Shown: positions 7,834-14,881 of the stretch, piece after piece
How the letters are laid out: each line of letters begins with the position of its first letter
Numbering within the stretch: position 1 is the first letter of the stretch
NCBI RefSeq assembly: GCF_004340785.1
Contig: NZ_SLXS01000013.1
Location: forward strand, 1-45,348
Source of the DNA: Tumebacillus sp. BK434
GTDB lineage: Bacteria > Bacillota > Bacilli > Tumebacillales > Tumebacillaceae
DNA length: 45,348 nt
Direction: 5' to 3'
Notes under the pieces: model-generated
Told to the model about the DNA's origin: nothing
Seen by the model: only the letters and a program-made list of their open reading frames with translations
The model's database searches: none
Program-made: the position numbers and the translations under genes

Positions 7834-8727
7834 TTGAATCGGTTTACCACCGGCGTGCTTCTTATGTGTCTTTCTGCAACAGGATTTGCCGTGATGCCGA
7901 TCCTTGCCGTCTTCGCGCATGAAGGCGGCGCGAATGTCGCGACCACTTTGTTTCTGCGCTTCGCACTTGCTGGCGTCTTTTTCTATCTCTGTCTGCGCTG
8001 GAACAAAAACTTCCAAGTCTCCATCAGCAAAAAACAATGGGTTGCGCTGTTCCTCTGCGGCGGCGTGATCTACGCGTTGGTGTCCACGCTCTATTTTGCC
8101 TCCTTAAACTACATCTCCGGCTCACTGGCCACGCTGATGCTCTACACCTATCCGATCTTCGTGGTGATCTTGAGCATCTTGCTGGAAAAAGAGGTCTTTC
8201 CCCGCAAAGTCATCTGGTCCATCCTGCTCGCCTTTGCCGGGATGTGCCTCGTGATCGGCGCATCGTTTGGCGCGATCAACACGGCGGGCGTGCTGCTGGC
8301 GATCGGCTCGGCGGTCGGCTACGCGATCCACATCGTCTTGATGAACCGTGTGGTGAAGCAGTTGCCGGCGTTTTTGACCACAGGCATCGTCATCCTGTTC
8401 ACCGCGCTCGTCCAGCTGATCATCGGCCTCAGCACCGGCTCGCTCGATTTTCATCTCAATACGCTGGCCTGGGCCTCGATCTTCGGTCTGACTGCCGCTT
8501 CGACGATTCTGGCCCTGTTGACCTTCTTTGCCGGATTGCAGCTGGTCGGCTCGACCAATGCGTCGATGCTCAGCATGCTGGAGCCGATCTTGACGATCCT
8601 CCTGTCGGTGATCATCCTCAAGGAGTCCTTCACGCTGCTGCAAGTGCTCGGCACGGCCATCGTGCTGTGCGGCGCTTTTATCGTCGTGCGCAACGAATCA
8701 ACAAAAAGGGAAATCGCGTCCTCGTAA
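7834..8727 (+). CDS. EamA/DMT-family transporter
   Basis: A 297-residue membrane protein with about ten hydrophobic segments in two EamA repeats, the drug/metabolite transporter architecture. The second repeat shows AIGSAVGYAIHIVLMNRVV and ends with the family hallmark SMLSMLEPILTILLSVIIL near residues 245-263. I chose TTG at 7834 because AGGGGAG at 7818-7824 is nine bases upstream and the product then starts (M)NRFTTGVLLMCLSATGFA directly at the first helix. Longer in-frame starts would run through the divergent cupin's promoter region. Substrate unknown; homologues export amino acids, metabolites or drugs. A strong two-way terminator overlaps its stop. Confidence 0.88.
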   Translation: MNRFTTGVLLMCLSATGFAVMPILAVFAHEGGANVATTLFLRFALAGVFFYLCLRWNKNFQVSISKKQWVALFLCGGVIYALVSTLYFASLNYISGSLATLMLYTYPIFVVILSILLEKEVFPRKVIWSILLAFAGMCLVIGASFGAINTAGVLLAIGSAVGYAIHIVLMNRVVKQLPAFLTTGIVILFTALVQLIIGLSTGSLDFHLNTLAWASIFGLTAASTILALLTFFAGLQLVGSTNASMLSMLEPILTILLSVIILKESFTLLQVLGTAIVLCGAFIVVRNESTKREIASS

Positions 8728-8748
8728 CGGATGCGATTTCCCTTTTTT
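8703..8748. terminator. Bidirectional terminator
   Basis: AAAAAGGGAAATCGC at 8703-8717 pairs with GCGATTTCCCTTTTT at 8733-8747. The A-run on one side and T-run on the other let it serve both the EamA gene (whose TAA is in the loop) and the convergent secreted-protein gene ending at 8750. Confidence 0.88.
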
Positions 8749-8749
8749 C

Positions 8750-9772
8750 TTACTCGCCGCGCAGGAGCGCCATGTCGTCCAGATACACGGCCGGCTGCAC
8801 GCCGTCTGTCGTGCCGGCGATCAAGATCCCGTCAAACAGCCCGTTCGGCAGGTGCAGGTCGGCGAGGTTCAGTTCCACCTTCGTCCAGCTGTCTGCTGCC
8901 AGGCTGCCGGTCGGGAGCAGCTCGGCGAACTGCTTGTCCGCCACCGGCACGCCGCCCGCCAGCAGCACCAGCTTCAGCTGTTGTCCGCCGTCCGCCCCGC
9001 CGTTGATCCAGAAGCGCAGCGTGCGGTACTCGGCCGTCGAAGCGACGCGGTCTTTGTACAGATACAGCCCGAGGTCGCGGTTCGGTGTCATCTGCAGCGC
9101 GTGAATGCCGGTGTGCACATACCCAGTCTGGTTCACATCATGCTCCGCCAAAGAGTAGTTCACAAAATCCGGGCGGTTCAGATAGTCATCATACACGGTC
9201 AGCCCGTTCGCCACCGCTTCGACCGGCGTCACCGACGCTTTGTTGAGCAGGGCGATGTCGTCAAAATAAACTGCCGCTTGCTCGCCGTCCGTTGTGCCGC
9301 GAATCAAGAGGCCGTCAAAAATGCCGTTCGGAAGCTCCAGAGCGGCCAGATCCAGCTCCACCTTCGTCCAAGCGTTGGCCGGGATGCCGCCCGGGATCAG
9401 CTCGGCGAACGATTTCGCCGCCACCGGCATGCCGCCTGCCTGCAGCACGAGATCCAACGCTTGTCCACCCGTTGCACCGCCGTGTACCCACAGTTGCAGC
9501 GTGTCGTATTGGGAGACAAACGCGACGCGGTCTTTGTACAGGTACAGCCCGTTGTCCCGGTTCGGCACCATCTCAATCGCTGCGCGGCCGGAATGGACGA
9601 TCTGATGCTGCGTCAGCGAGTGCTGCGCCCAGCTGAAGTTGTAAAAATCAGGGCGTACGCTGTCATCATAGACCATCAAAACGTCCGGCCCGGCTGCGGT
9701 TGCCGTCGCCGTCGCAGCCCCGCCGAGCAGCACGGACGCAGTCAGCAGCGAAATCATGCTTTTTTTCATCAT
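8750..9772 (-). CDS. Secreted protein with two tandem beta-sandwich-like domains
   Basis: A 340-residue exported protein of unknown function. The start at 9772 has GGAGGT eight bases upstream. The N-terminus MMKKSMISLLTASVLLGG followed by AATATATAAG is a Sec signal peptide with probable cleavage after ATA-A. The mature part is two ~150-residue repeats. Each contains DD..RPDF.N+S, then NRD.GLYLYKDRVA, GG..GGQ.L.LVL.AGG.PVA, F.ELLP, WTKVEL+L, LPNG+FDG+LI.GTTDG and AVY+DD+ALL. The FDGLLI/VYFDDIAL pattern resembles galactose-binding-like or CBM beta-sandwich domains, so carbohydrate or cell-wall binding is an inference. There is no anchor or catalytic domain. Confidence 0.85.
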   Translation of the reverse strand: MMKKSMISLLTASVLLGGAATATATAAGPDVLMVYDDSVRPDFYNFSWAQHSLTQHQIVHSGRAAIEMVPNRDNGLYLYKDRVAFVSQYDTLQLWVHGGATGGQALDLVLQAGGMPVAAKSFAELIPGGIPANAWTKVELDLAALELPNGIFDGLLIRGTTDGEQAAVYFDDIALLNKASVTPVEAVANGLTVYDDYLNRPDFVNYSLAEHDVNQTGYVHTGIHALQMTPNRDLGLYLYKDRVASTAEYRTLRFWINGGADGGQQLKLVLLAGGVPVADKQFAELLPTGSLAADSWTKVELNLADLHLPNGLFDGILIAGTTDGVQPAVYLDDMALLRGE

Positions 9773-9919
9773 CAAATGTAACCTCCCCCAATTGGATAGG
9801 CTCATTATAGGAGTGATTTACTAAAAAAGGAAGTTATAGATGTACTTGTAAAAGTTATATCTTGTCGGTATACATCGGTGTCGTGGAGTTCCAACTCTCG
9901 TCGAGAGTACACAAAAAGG

Positions 9920-10142
9920 ATACAGGTCTGCCAGCACGCCGCTCAGCGAGACGAAGAGCACGTTGCCAAAAGCCATTAACAGCGACTGCCGCCCCATCGA
10001 GGCTGCCAGTTTGGACTCCTGCGCGTAGTCGCCGATGAGCGCCGCCACCGAGATGCCCAGGACGAAGCGGGTGATCAGGATCCACGAGAGGGACGCGAGA
10101 TCCCGTACAAAAGCAGCGCTGCGACAAAGACCCGCTTGCGGC
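9920..10142 (-). pseudogene. Frameshifted fragment of an MFS transporter
   Basis: Reading the minus strand from 10140, CGC AAG CGG GTC... gives RKRVFVAALLLYGIS, a typical major-facilitator loop 2-3 and helix 3. The frame then breaks near 10090-10098 and continues in another frame as SLSWILITRFVLGI, AALIGDYAQESKLAASMGRQ and SLLMAFGNVLFVSLSGVLAD, the helix 4-5 region of the same family. Homology stops around 9920. The N-terminal two helices and everything after helix 5 are missing. No start with a Shine-Dalgarno is evident. This is the remnant of a deleted and frameshifted transporter. Confidence 0.75.
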
Positions 10143-10303
10143 AATGGATTTTCTAAATAATTAAATGAATTGTCTCGCGTAGATCCTGTTTGACAATGCA
10201 TGCTAGCGTTTCGCATGGCAGGTCGGTGATCATGCGGAATTTGAAGTCCAGACCGCTTGGAGACAATAAAGAAAAAGACGACATGGCGCCCTGTGCAACA
10301 CAA

Positions 10304-10332
10304 AGAGATCCCTTGATCTACAAGGGATCTCT
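10304..10332 (-). terminator. Terminator hairpin downstream of subtilase-like gene (duplicated element)
   Basis: AGAGATCCCTTG at 10304-10315 pairs with CAAGGGATCTCT at 10321-10332, a perfect 12-bp stem with a five-base loop. On the minus strand it follows the subtilase stop by about 30 bases and is followed by TTTGTG, a weak U-tract. It and its flanks are near-copies of the ssb terminator region at 13821-13868. Confidence 0.7.
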
Positions 10333-10363
10333 CTCCTATCTTGTCATGCAGTTCCTGTGTTTC

Positions 10364-11623
10364 TTAAAATTCACTCACCGCTTTGTACACATCGGGCATC
10401 CCGTAGTTGAACCATTCACCCGTGCCTTCGATCGGGTTCGCCGTTTTCTGCAGGTGTGTCAGGACATCCTCAGCAGATGCTTCCGGATGCATCGACCATG
10501 TGAGCGTGGCCGCACCTGCTACAGCTGCCGATGCCAGCGATGCGCCGCTTGCCAGTGCGAATTGGCCCTCGGCAAAAGGCGCGAAATAATTCTCGGCCGG
10601 TACGCCGAAGTGAGCCCACTTGCCGTATTCGACGCCTTCGAAGCGTGTAAGGTCATTGCGGAGCGGCTGGACATTGATCAGGTTCCTCAGATCATTAATA
10701 ACCCCGCCGCACACCTCGCAGGGCGGTCTCGGTGGAATCGGTTTCGGCGGTCCCACGATGACGATGATGATAATAATGCTGCGGTACCAGCGCTCGTTGT
10801 TGATCATGTCAAATAAAAACTGCGATTGATACTTCAGATCGAGAGAGAGATGTGCGACGCTTGCTCCTTTTTCACGAGCATAGACCAGGGCCTCTCCGAC
10901 ATCGGACAGCTTGCCGACTCCTTCTTTGTTTAACACTTTGAGCGGCATGATCCGTGCTGCTTTGTCCATGGCGACCATCGACGTTTCGTCCGGGTAGGCG
11001 CCTGCTGCGATGCCCGCTTCCATCGTACCCAGGCCGTCCTCATCAAGAGGTTCCTCGTTTTGATCCACAAAGTTGTACGGGCTGACGATTTTCTCTTCAA
11101 GGTACGGATGCTTGATGTCAACGCCCGTGCCGATCATCGCAATGACCTTTTCTTTGGCTCCGATTGTGACCTCGTGCACTTTTTTCGCTTGCATCCACTC
11201 ATACCAGGGAATCTTCGGCTTGTAGATTTCGTCGCAGTCCCTTTTGAGGCAGAGGTCGGTGATCGACCGTTTGCTGATCGAACTTGCGACTTTTTTCGTC
11301 GTCAAGTTCAGCTCGACAAAAGCGGCCTCCTTATCTTCTTGGAGCTTTTCGTAGTAGTCGTATGCTGCGTTCATCGGCGTTTGCATCACATGCCAGTCAC
11401 CGATTGTTTGCTCCACTTTCAAGTCATACTGCGAAGCAAATTTCTCCGGGTCTACCCCCTCCTGCAGTTTTACAAGAATGCTGTCCGGGGCGTACTCATT
11501 GGGCTGGATTTCGTCCGCATACCCTGCCGCCTGAACCGTGGACGTGACCGTCACCGGCAACAGCGACGTCACCATCAGGATCGATGCAACTGCAGTCGAA
11601 AGCCATTTCGTGAAACGCTTCAT
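10364..11623 (-). CDS. S8 subtilase-like secreted pseudoprotease
   Basis: A 419-residue exported protein with the subtilisin layout. The signal peptide is about residues 1-33 (MKRFTKWLSTAVASILMVTS...VQAAG); a prodomain follows (PDSILVKLQEGVDPEKFAS). The catalytic-domain motifs are degenerate. The Asp motif reads VIAMIGTGVDIKHPYL, where the family has I-D-T-G, so the nucleophile-orienting Asp is Gly. The His motif reads DGLGTMEAGIAAG instead of GHGTHVAG, so the catalytic His is Leu. The Ser motif SGASLASAAVAGA keeps its Ser. The oxyanion-Asn region is replaced by a run of Ile then GPPKPIPPRPPCEVCGG. The frame is intact over the full length. The protein is probably proteolytically dead but secreted. 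The start at 11623 has GGTGGAG just upstream. Confidence 0.85.
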   Translation of the reverse strand: MKRFTKWLSTAVASILMVTSLLPVTVTSTVQAAGYADEIQPNEYAPDSILVKLQEGVDPEKFASQYDLKVEQTIGDWHVMQTPMNAAYDYYEKLQEDKEAAFVELNLTTKKVASSISKRSITDLCLKRDCDEIYKPKIPWYEWMQAKKVHEVTIGAKEKVIAMIGTGVDIKHPYLEEKIVSPYNFVDQNEEPLDEDGLGTMEAGIAAGAYPDETSMVAMDKAARIMPLKVLNKEGVGKLSDVGEALVYAREKGASVAHLSLDLKYQSQFLFDMINNERWYRSIIIIIVIVGPPKPIPPRPPCEVCGGVINDLRNLINVQPLRNDLTRFEGVEYGKWAHFGVPAENYFAPFAEGQFALASGASLASAAVAGAATLTWSMHPEASAEDVLTHLQKTANPIEGTGEWFNYGMPDVYKAVSEF

Positions 11624-11785
11624 GTTGACTCCACCTTCTTTCATTATTTTATTATATCATTAATTATAATATAATGTTTTTGTAATGAAGTTATATAGAC
11701 CCAAAGCCCCACTTCTATTCAATATGTCATAAGCCTTTTGTTCTATTTTTATCAAAACAGGTATGGTTGCGTACAGACGAATAAA

Positions 11786-11811
11786 GGGGCATACGCTTCT
11801 GCGTATGCCCC
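11786..11811 (-). terminator. Strong terminator after ECF42 operon
   Basis: A perfect 11-bp stem, GGGGCATACGC (11786-11796) with GCGTATGCCCC (11801-11811) and a four-base loop, followed on the minus strand by TTTATT. It lies 60 bases past the ECF42 stop and upstream of the pseudoprotease gene. Confidence 0.85.
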
Positions 11812-11873
11812 CCTTTCCTGGGAGTCCTCCTCGTTGTTGAAAGACTGCTCATACTCGTGTTTGTCCCCTTGCC

Positions 11874-13130
11874 TCATTCCGCAGCGCAATCGGCAGCGCG
11901 CCGCAAAAGCAGTTCGCGTTCCGTTTCATTGCGCGACAGGCTGGCCGCACGTTCGAATTCGATACAGGCTTCTTGCTTGCGTCCCAGCTTCATGAGAAAG
12001 TCTCCACGAACGCTTGGCAGATGATGATAGTTTTTCATGGACGGTTCTTGCAGTAACGCATCGACGACTTCCAGACCTACTGCCGGGCCGAACGCCATCG
12101 AGAGCGCGACCGCACGATTCAGTTCGATGACGGGCGATGGCGCGATTTGGGAAAGAGCATCGTAGAGCGCCGCAATCCGGACCCAGTCCGTCTCCGAAGC
12201 GGTGCGGGCACGGGCATGACACGCCGCGATCGAAGCTTGAATCAGATAGGGACCGAACGCCCTGCCGAGTCGCTCGGCCCGTTCGATCGCAGTCAGCCCT
12301 CTGTGGATGAGCAGATGATCCCATAGAGCCCGGTTCTGGTCCATGAGCAGAATCGGTTCGCCGCTTGAGTTGACCCGCGCCCTGAATCTGGATGATTGAA
12401 TTTCCATCAATGCCACGAGCCCATGGACTTCCGGCTCATCGGGCGCGATCTCAGCCAAGATCCGTCCAAGCCGCAGCGCCTCGTCGCAGAGCACGGGCCG
12501 AATCCAGTTTCCGCCGGAAGACGCGGCGTAGCCCTCGTTGAACATCAGGTAGATGACCTCGAGCACAGACGCCAGCCGCGCCGGCAACTCTTCCTGCGGC
12601 GGCAATTCGATCGGTACGCGTGCAGCCGCGAGCGTGCGCTTCGCTCGAACGATCCGTTGGGCAACGGTCGGTTCCGGAACGAGGTACGCACTTGCGATTT
12701 CTTCGGTCGTCAATCCCCCGAGCAGCCGGAGCGTGAGCGCCACCCGAGCCTCGGCGGAAAGTACCGGATGACATGTCGTGAAGATGAGACGAAGGAGATC
12801 GTCACCGACGGGATCATCGAGAGCTTCATCCCAATCCGGCTCTTGCTGCCTGTCGATCTCCCAGCCTAACTCCTCGTACTTGCGGTCACGCAACTTATTT
12901 CTACGCAGATGATCGATCGCTCGACGTTTCGCAGTTGTCATCAGCCACGCTCCGGGGTTATCGGGGATGCCCGCCTCCGACCACCGTTCAAGCGCGATGA
13001 GAAGCGCATCTTGAGCCAAATCCTCGGCAATCCCGACATCGCGAACAATACGTGCAAGCGCGGCGATGAGCTTGGCCGATTCGATTCTCCAAATAGCATC
13101 GATGGCGCGGTGGACGGCCGATTCCTCCAC
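11874..13130 (-). CDS. ECF42-group RNA polymerase sigma factor with C-terminal TPR-like domain
   Basis: A 418-residue sigma factor. Region 2: GIAEDLAQDALLIALERW and NPGAWLMTTAKRRAIDHLRR. Region 4: LTLRLLGGLTTEEIASAYLV and TVAQRIVRAKRTL. Then a long C-terminal extension of about 230 residues including YLMFNEGYAASSGG and TPR-like helices (ELNRAVALSMAFGPAVGLEVVD), the DUF6596 arrangement that defines ECF42. No anti-sigma factor is known for this group; the extension is thought to be regulatory. The start is GTG at 13130, overlapping the TAG of the upstream YCII/DGPF gene by one base (TAGTG), so the pair is translationally coupled. Confidence is high for the family; target genes are unknown. Confidence 0.92.
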   Translation of the reverse strand: MEESAVHRAIDAIWRIESAKLIAALARIVRDVGIAEDLAQDALLIALERWSEAGIPDNPGAWLMTTAKRRAIDHLRRNKLRDRKYEELGWEIDRQQEPDWDEALDDPVGDDLLRLIFTTCHPVLSAEARVALTLRLLGGLTTEEIASAYLVPEPTVAQRIVRAKRTLAAARVPIELPPQEELPARLASVLEVIYLMFNEGYAASSGGNWIRPVLCDEALRLGRILAEIAPDEPEVHGLVALMEIQSSRFRARVNSSGEPILLMDQNRALWDHLLIHRGLTAIERAERLGRAFGPYLIQASIAACHARARTASETDWVRIAALYDALSQIAPSPVIELNRAVALSMAFGPAVGLEVVDALLQEPSMKNYHHLPSVRGDFLMKLGRKQEACIEFERAASLSRNETERELLLRRAADCAAE

Positions 13131-13561
13131 TACGTCAGCTTCCTCTTCACTCGTTCGATCATTTCATTTTCTCTGGCTAACGCTTCCGGGTTCTGCGTCA
13201 GTTCCGCCGCTTCCCGCACTTGGCGCACCTCGATTTCGCCTTCGCCAAAGCCATGCGGATCTGGCATCCGCATCGCCCATTCGATCGCCTCTTCCCGCGA
13301 TTTCACCTCAATCAATGTGAAGCCCGCGATCAGCTCTTTGGCTTCCGTGAAGGGTCCGTCGACCACTTTCGGTTTTCCACCCGGTTCCGGATACGAGATG
13401 CGAATCGCGTTCGAGCTTGGGTGGAGTCCTTGGGCGGCAATCAGTGCGCCTGCCCTCGCCAGCTCATCGTTGAACCTCCGCATCGCGTCAAAATGCTCTT
13501 GATTTGGAATGATACCGCCCTCGGAATCTTTGGTTGCTTTGACAATCAGCATGAATCTCAT
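13130..13561 (-). CDS. YCII-related (DGPF-type) protein, ECF42 partner
   Basis: A 143-residue ferredoxin-like-fold protein of the YCII superfamily. It starts MRFMLIVKATKDSEGG, contains KPKVVDGPFTEAKELIAGF (the DGPF signature) at about residues 69-87, then VKSREEAIEWAMRMPDP and IEVRQVREA. The biochemical function is unknown; these proteins are encoded beside ECF42 sigma factors in many bacteria. The ATG at 13561 has AAGGAGAG seven bases upstream; an earlier in-frame ATG at 13585 lacks one. It is the first gene of a two-gene operon behind a candidate ECF42 promoter. Confidence 0.9.
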   Translation of the reverse strand: MRFMLIVKATKDSEGGIIPNQEHFDAMRRFNDELARAGALIAAQGLHPSSNAIRISYPEPGGKPKVVDGPFTEAKELIAGFTLIEVKSREEAIEWAMRMPDPHGFGEGEIEVRQVREAAELTQNPEALARENEMIERVKRKLT

Positions 13562-13601
13562 CGAAAATCTCTCCTTCTCTATCATTTGCCTCTATATTTG
13601 C

Positions 13602-13628
13602 AACGAACGGGAGACACCTAAATCGACA
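13602..13628 (-). promoter_or_regulatory. Candidate ECF42-dependent promoter
   Basis: On the minus strand TGTCGA (13628-13623), 17 bases, then CGTT (13605-13602), about 40 bases before the YCII/DGPF start. TGTCGA is the -35 motif reported for ECF42 in Streptomyces. The -10 match is partial (CGTT; a second CGTT at 13609-13606 would give a 13-base spacer). Confidence 0.55.
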
Positions 13629-13816
13629 GGTTAAAAAAATATTTTCTAATTCTTTTTCAACGTGTTCCAGTGATTCCCTTTCCGCCCCAAGTTTAAAAGT
13701 GGAAGTTATCCGCTTGATCATATAAAGGTCCATGCATACAGTATTGCTCAATACTTTTTGTTCTAAATAAACTAGATTTGGTCTCCATCTCCAATTACAC
13801 ACCAATACACAGTTAT
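13629..13816. other. Gene-poor AT-rich interval between ECF42 operon and ssb
   Basis: The 324 bases from 13562 to 13885 contain no convincing gene. The left part holds the candidate ECF42 promoter, the right part the ssb terminator. The middle is AT-rich and has no Shine-Dalgarno-led reading frame. In many Bacillota rpsR (ribosomal protein S18) would follow ssb here; no S18-like sequence is visible. Confidence 0.6.
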
Positions 13817-13852
13817 AAAACAAAGAGACCCCTTGCTACACAAGGGATCTCT
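13817..13852 (-). terminator. Terminator of the ychF-rpsF-ssb operon
   Basis: On the minus strand AGAGATCCCTTG (13852-13841), loop of five, CAAGGGGTCTCT (13835-13824), then TTGTTTT. It lies about 35 bases past the ssb stop. Confidence 0.85.
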
Positions 13853-13885
13853 CGTATTTCTTGCTATGCAGTTCGTGCTAGTGTT

Positions 13886-14551
13886 TTAAAACGGCAGATC
13901 ATCATCGGAAATATCGATCGGCTTGCCATCATCGGAGAACGGGTCTTCGTCGCGGCGTCCACCTTGGTTGCCGCCGCCTTGGTTGCCACCGCCATAGCCG
14001 CCTTGGTTGCCACCGCCGTAGCCGCCTTGGTTGCCACCACCGTAACCGCCTTGGTTGCCACCACCGTAGCCACCCTGATTGCCCCCGCCGTAGCCGCCTT
14101 GGTTGCCCCCGCCGTAGCCGCCTTGGTTGCCACCACCGTAGCCGCCTTGGTTGCCGCCGCCGTAACCGCCTTGGTTGCCGCCTCCATAGCCGCCACCGCC
14201 TTGGTTCATAGCGTCGCCGCCGTTGCCCATGTCGGCGCGCTCGAGGAAGCGGACGTTGTCGGCCACAACTTCGGCGACGCGGACTTTTTGGCCTTCTTTG
14301 TTTTCGTAGGAGCGGATTTGCAGACGACCATCAACCGCTGCCAGACGGCCTTTGCGCAAGTATTGCGCGCACAGCTCGCCAAGCTTTTGCCAGACGACGA
14401 TGTTGATGAAGTCCGTTTCACGCTCGCCGTTTTGGTTCGAACGCTGGCGGTCGACCGCCAAGGTGAACTGTGCGACTGCTGTGCCGGACGGTGTGTAGCG
14501 CAATTCCGGGTCGGCGGTCAGACGGCCGATCAAGATGATGCGGTTCAACAT
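13886..14551 (-). CDS. ssb: Single-stranded DNA-binding protein
   Basis: A 221-residue SSB. The OB-fold occupies residues 1-105: [62 protein letters not shown] and VADNVRFLE. It coats single-stranded DNA in replication, recombination and repair. The intrinsically disordered linker contains nine consecutive copies of the octapeptide GGYGGGNQ (residues 120-191), longer and more regular than the usual Bacillus linker. The C-terminal tip DISDDDLPF is the acidic docking peptide for partner proteins such as DNA polymerase subunits, RecO and PriA. GGAGGG precedes the ATG. It lies 21 bases after rpsF in the usual rpsF-ssb order, but rpsR does not follow. Confidence 0.97.
   Translation of the reverse strand: MLNRIILIGRLTADPELRYTPSGTAVAQFTLAVDRQRSNQNGERETDFINIVVWQKLGELCAQYLRKGRLAAVDGRLQIRSYENKEGQKVRVAEVVADNVRFLERADMGNGGDAMNQGGGGYGGGNQGGYGGGNQGGYGGGNQGGYGGGNQGGYGGGNQGGYGGGNQGGYGGGNQGGYGGGNQGGYGGGNQGGGNQGGRRDEDPFSDDGKPIDISDDDLPF
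13979..14194 (-). repeat. 24-bp coding tandem repeat in ssb linker (9 copies)
   Basis: Nine tandem 24-base units each encode GGYGGGNQ. Units differ mainly at third codon positions (for example gccaccacc versus gcccccgcc on the plus strand), so the amino-acid repeat is kept while the DNA has drifted. Such an array can expand or contract by slippage or unequal recombination. Confidence 0.9.
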
Positions 14552-14572
14552 ATGGGATTCCCTCCTCTGGTG

Positions 14573-14857
14573 TTACCCGATGCGGACGGTGAGATAACGC
14601 ATGACACCATCGGTGATCTTAAACGTCCGCTCGAGCTCTTTCACAAGCATAGTGCTCCCTTCGTATTGCATGAGCACGTAATCGCCTTCTCGGGCACCTT
14701 CGATTTCGTAAGCGAGTCGGCGTTTGCCGATTTCTTGCAATTGGGTGATCCTGCCACCGTTCTGCGTGACAACGTGTTGGAACTTGGTGACCAGCGCACT
14801 TCGCGCGTCCGGGTCGAGCTCAGGGCGCAAGACGTACATCGTCTCATACTGTCTCAT
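14573..14857 (-). CDS. rpsF: 30S ribosomal protein S6
   Basis: A 94-residue protein with the full S6 pattern: MRQYETMYVLRPELD, NGGRITQLQEIGKRRLAYEI, GDYVLMQYEGS and ITDGVMRYLTVRI. S6 binds the central domain of 16S rRNA as a heterodimer with S18. The gene is the middle of the ychF-rpsF-ssb operon, 24 bases after ychF. GGGGGG lies upstream of the ATG. Confidence 0.97.
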   Translation of the reverse strand: MRQYETMYVLRPELDPDARSALVTKFQHVVTQNGGRITQLQEIGKRRLAYEIEGAREGDYVLMQYEGSTMLVKELERTFKITDGVMRYLTVRIG

Positions 14858-14881
14858 GTCTGCTCCCCCCTCGCGTTTGGT

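Noticed and set aside
9821-10303. 160-codon leftward frame as an intact gene
   Set aside because: Only a middle segment resembles an MFS transporter, and the preceding helix is in another frame, so it is scored as a pseudogene.
13488-13823. 111-codon leftward frame upstream of the YCII/DGPF gene
   Set aside because: It overlaps the YCII gene in another frame, has no Shine-Dalgarno and runs through the candidate ECF42 promoter.
13979-14194. Possible CRISPR array (regular ~24-bp repeats)
   Set aside because: The repeats are contiguous without spacers and encode the SSB linker in frame.
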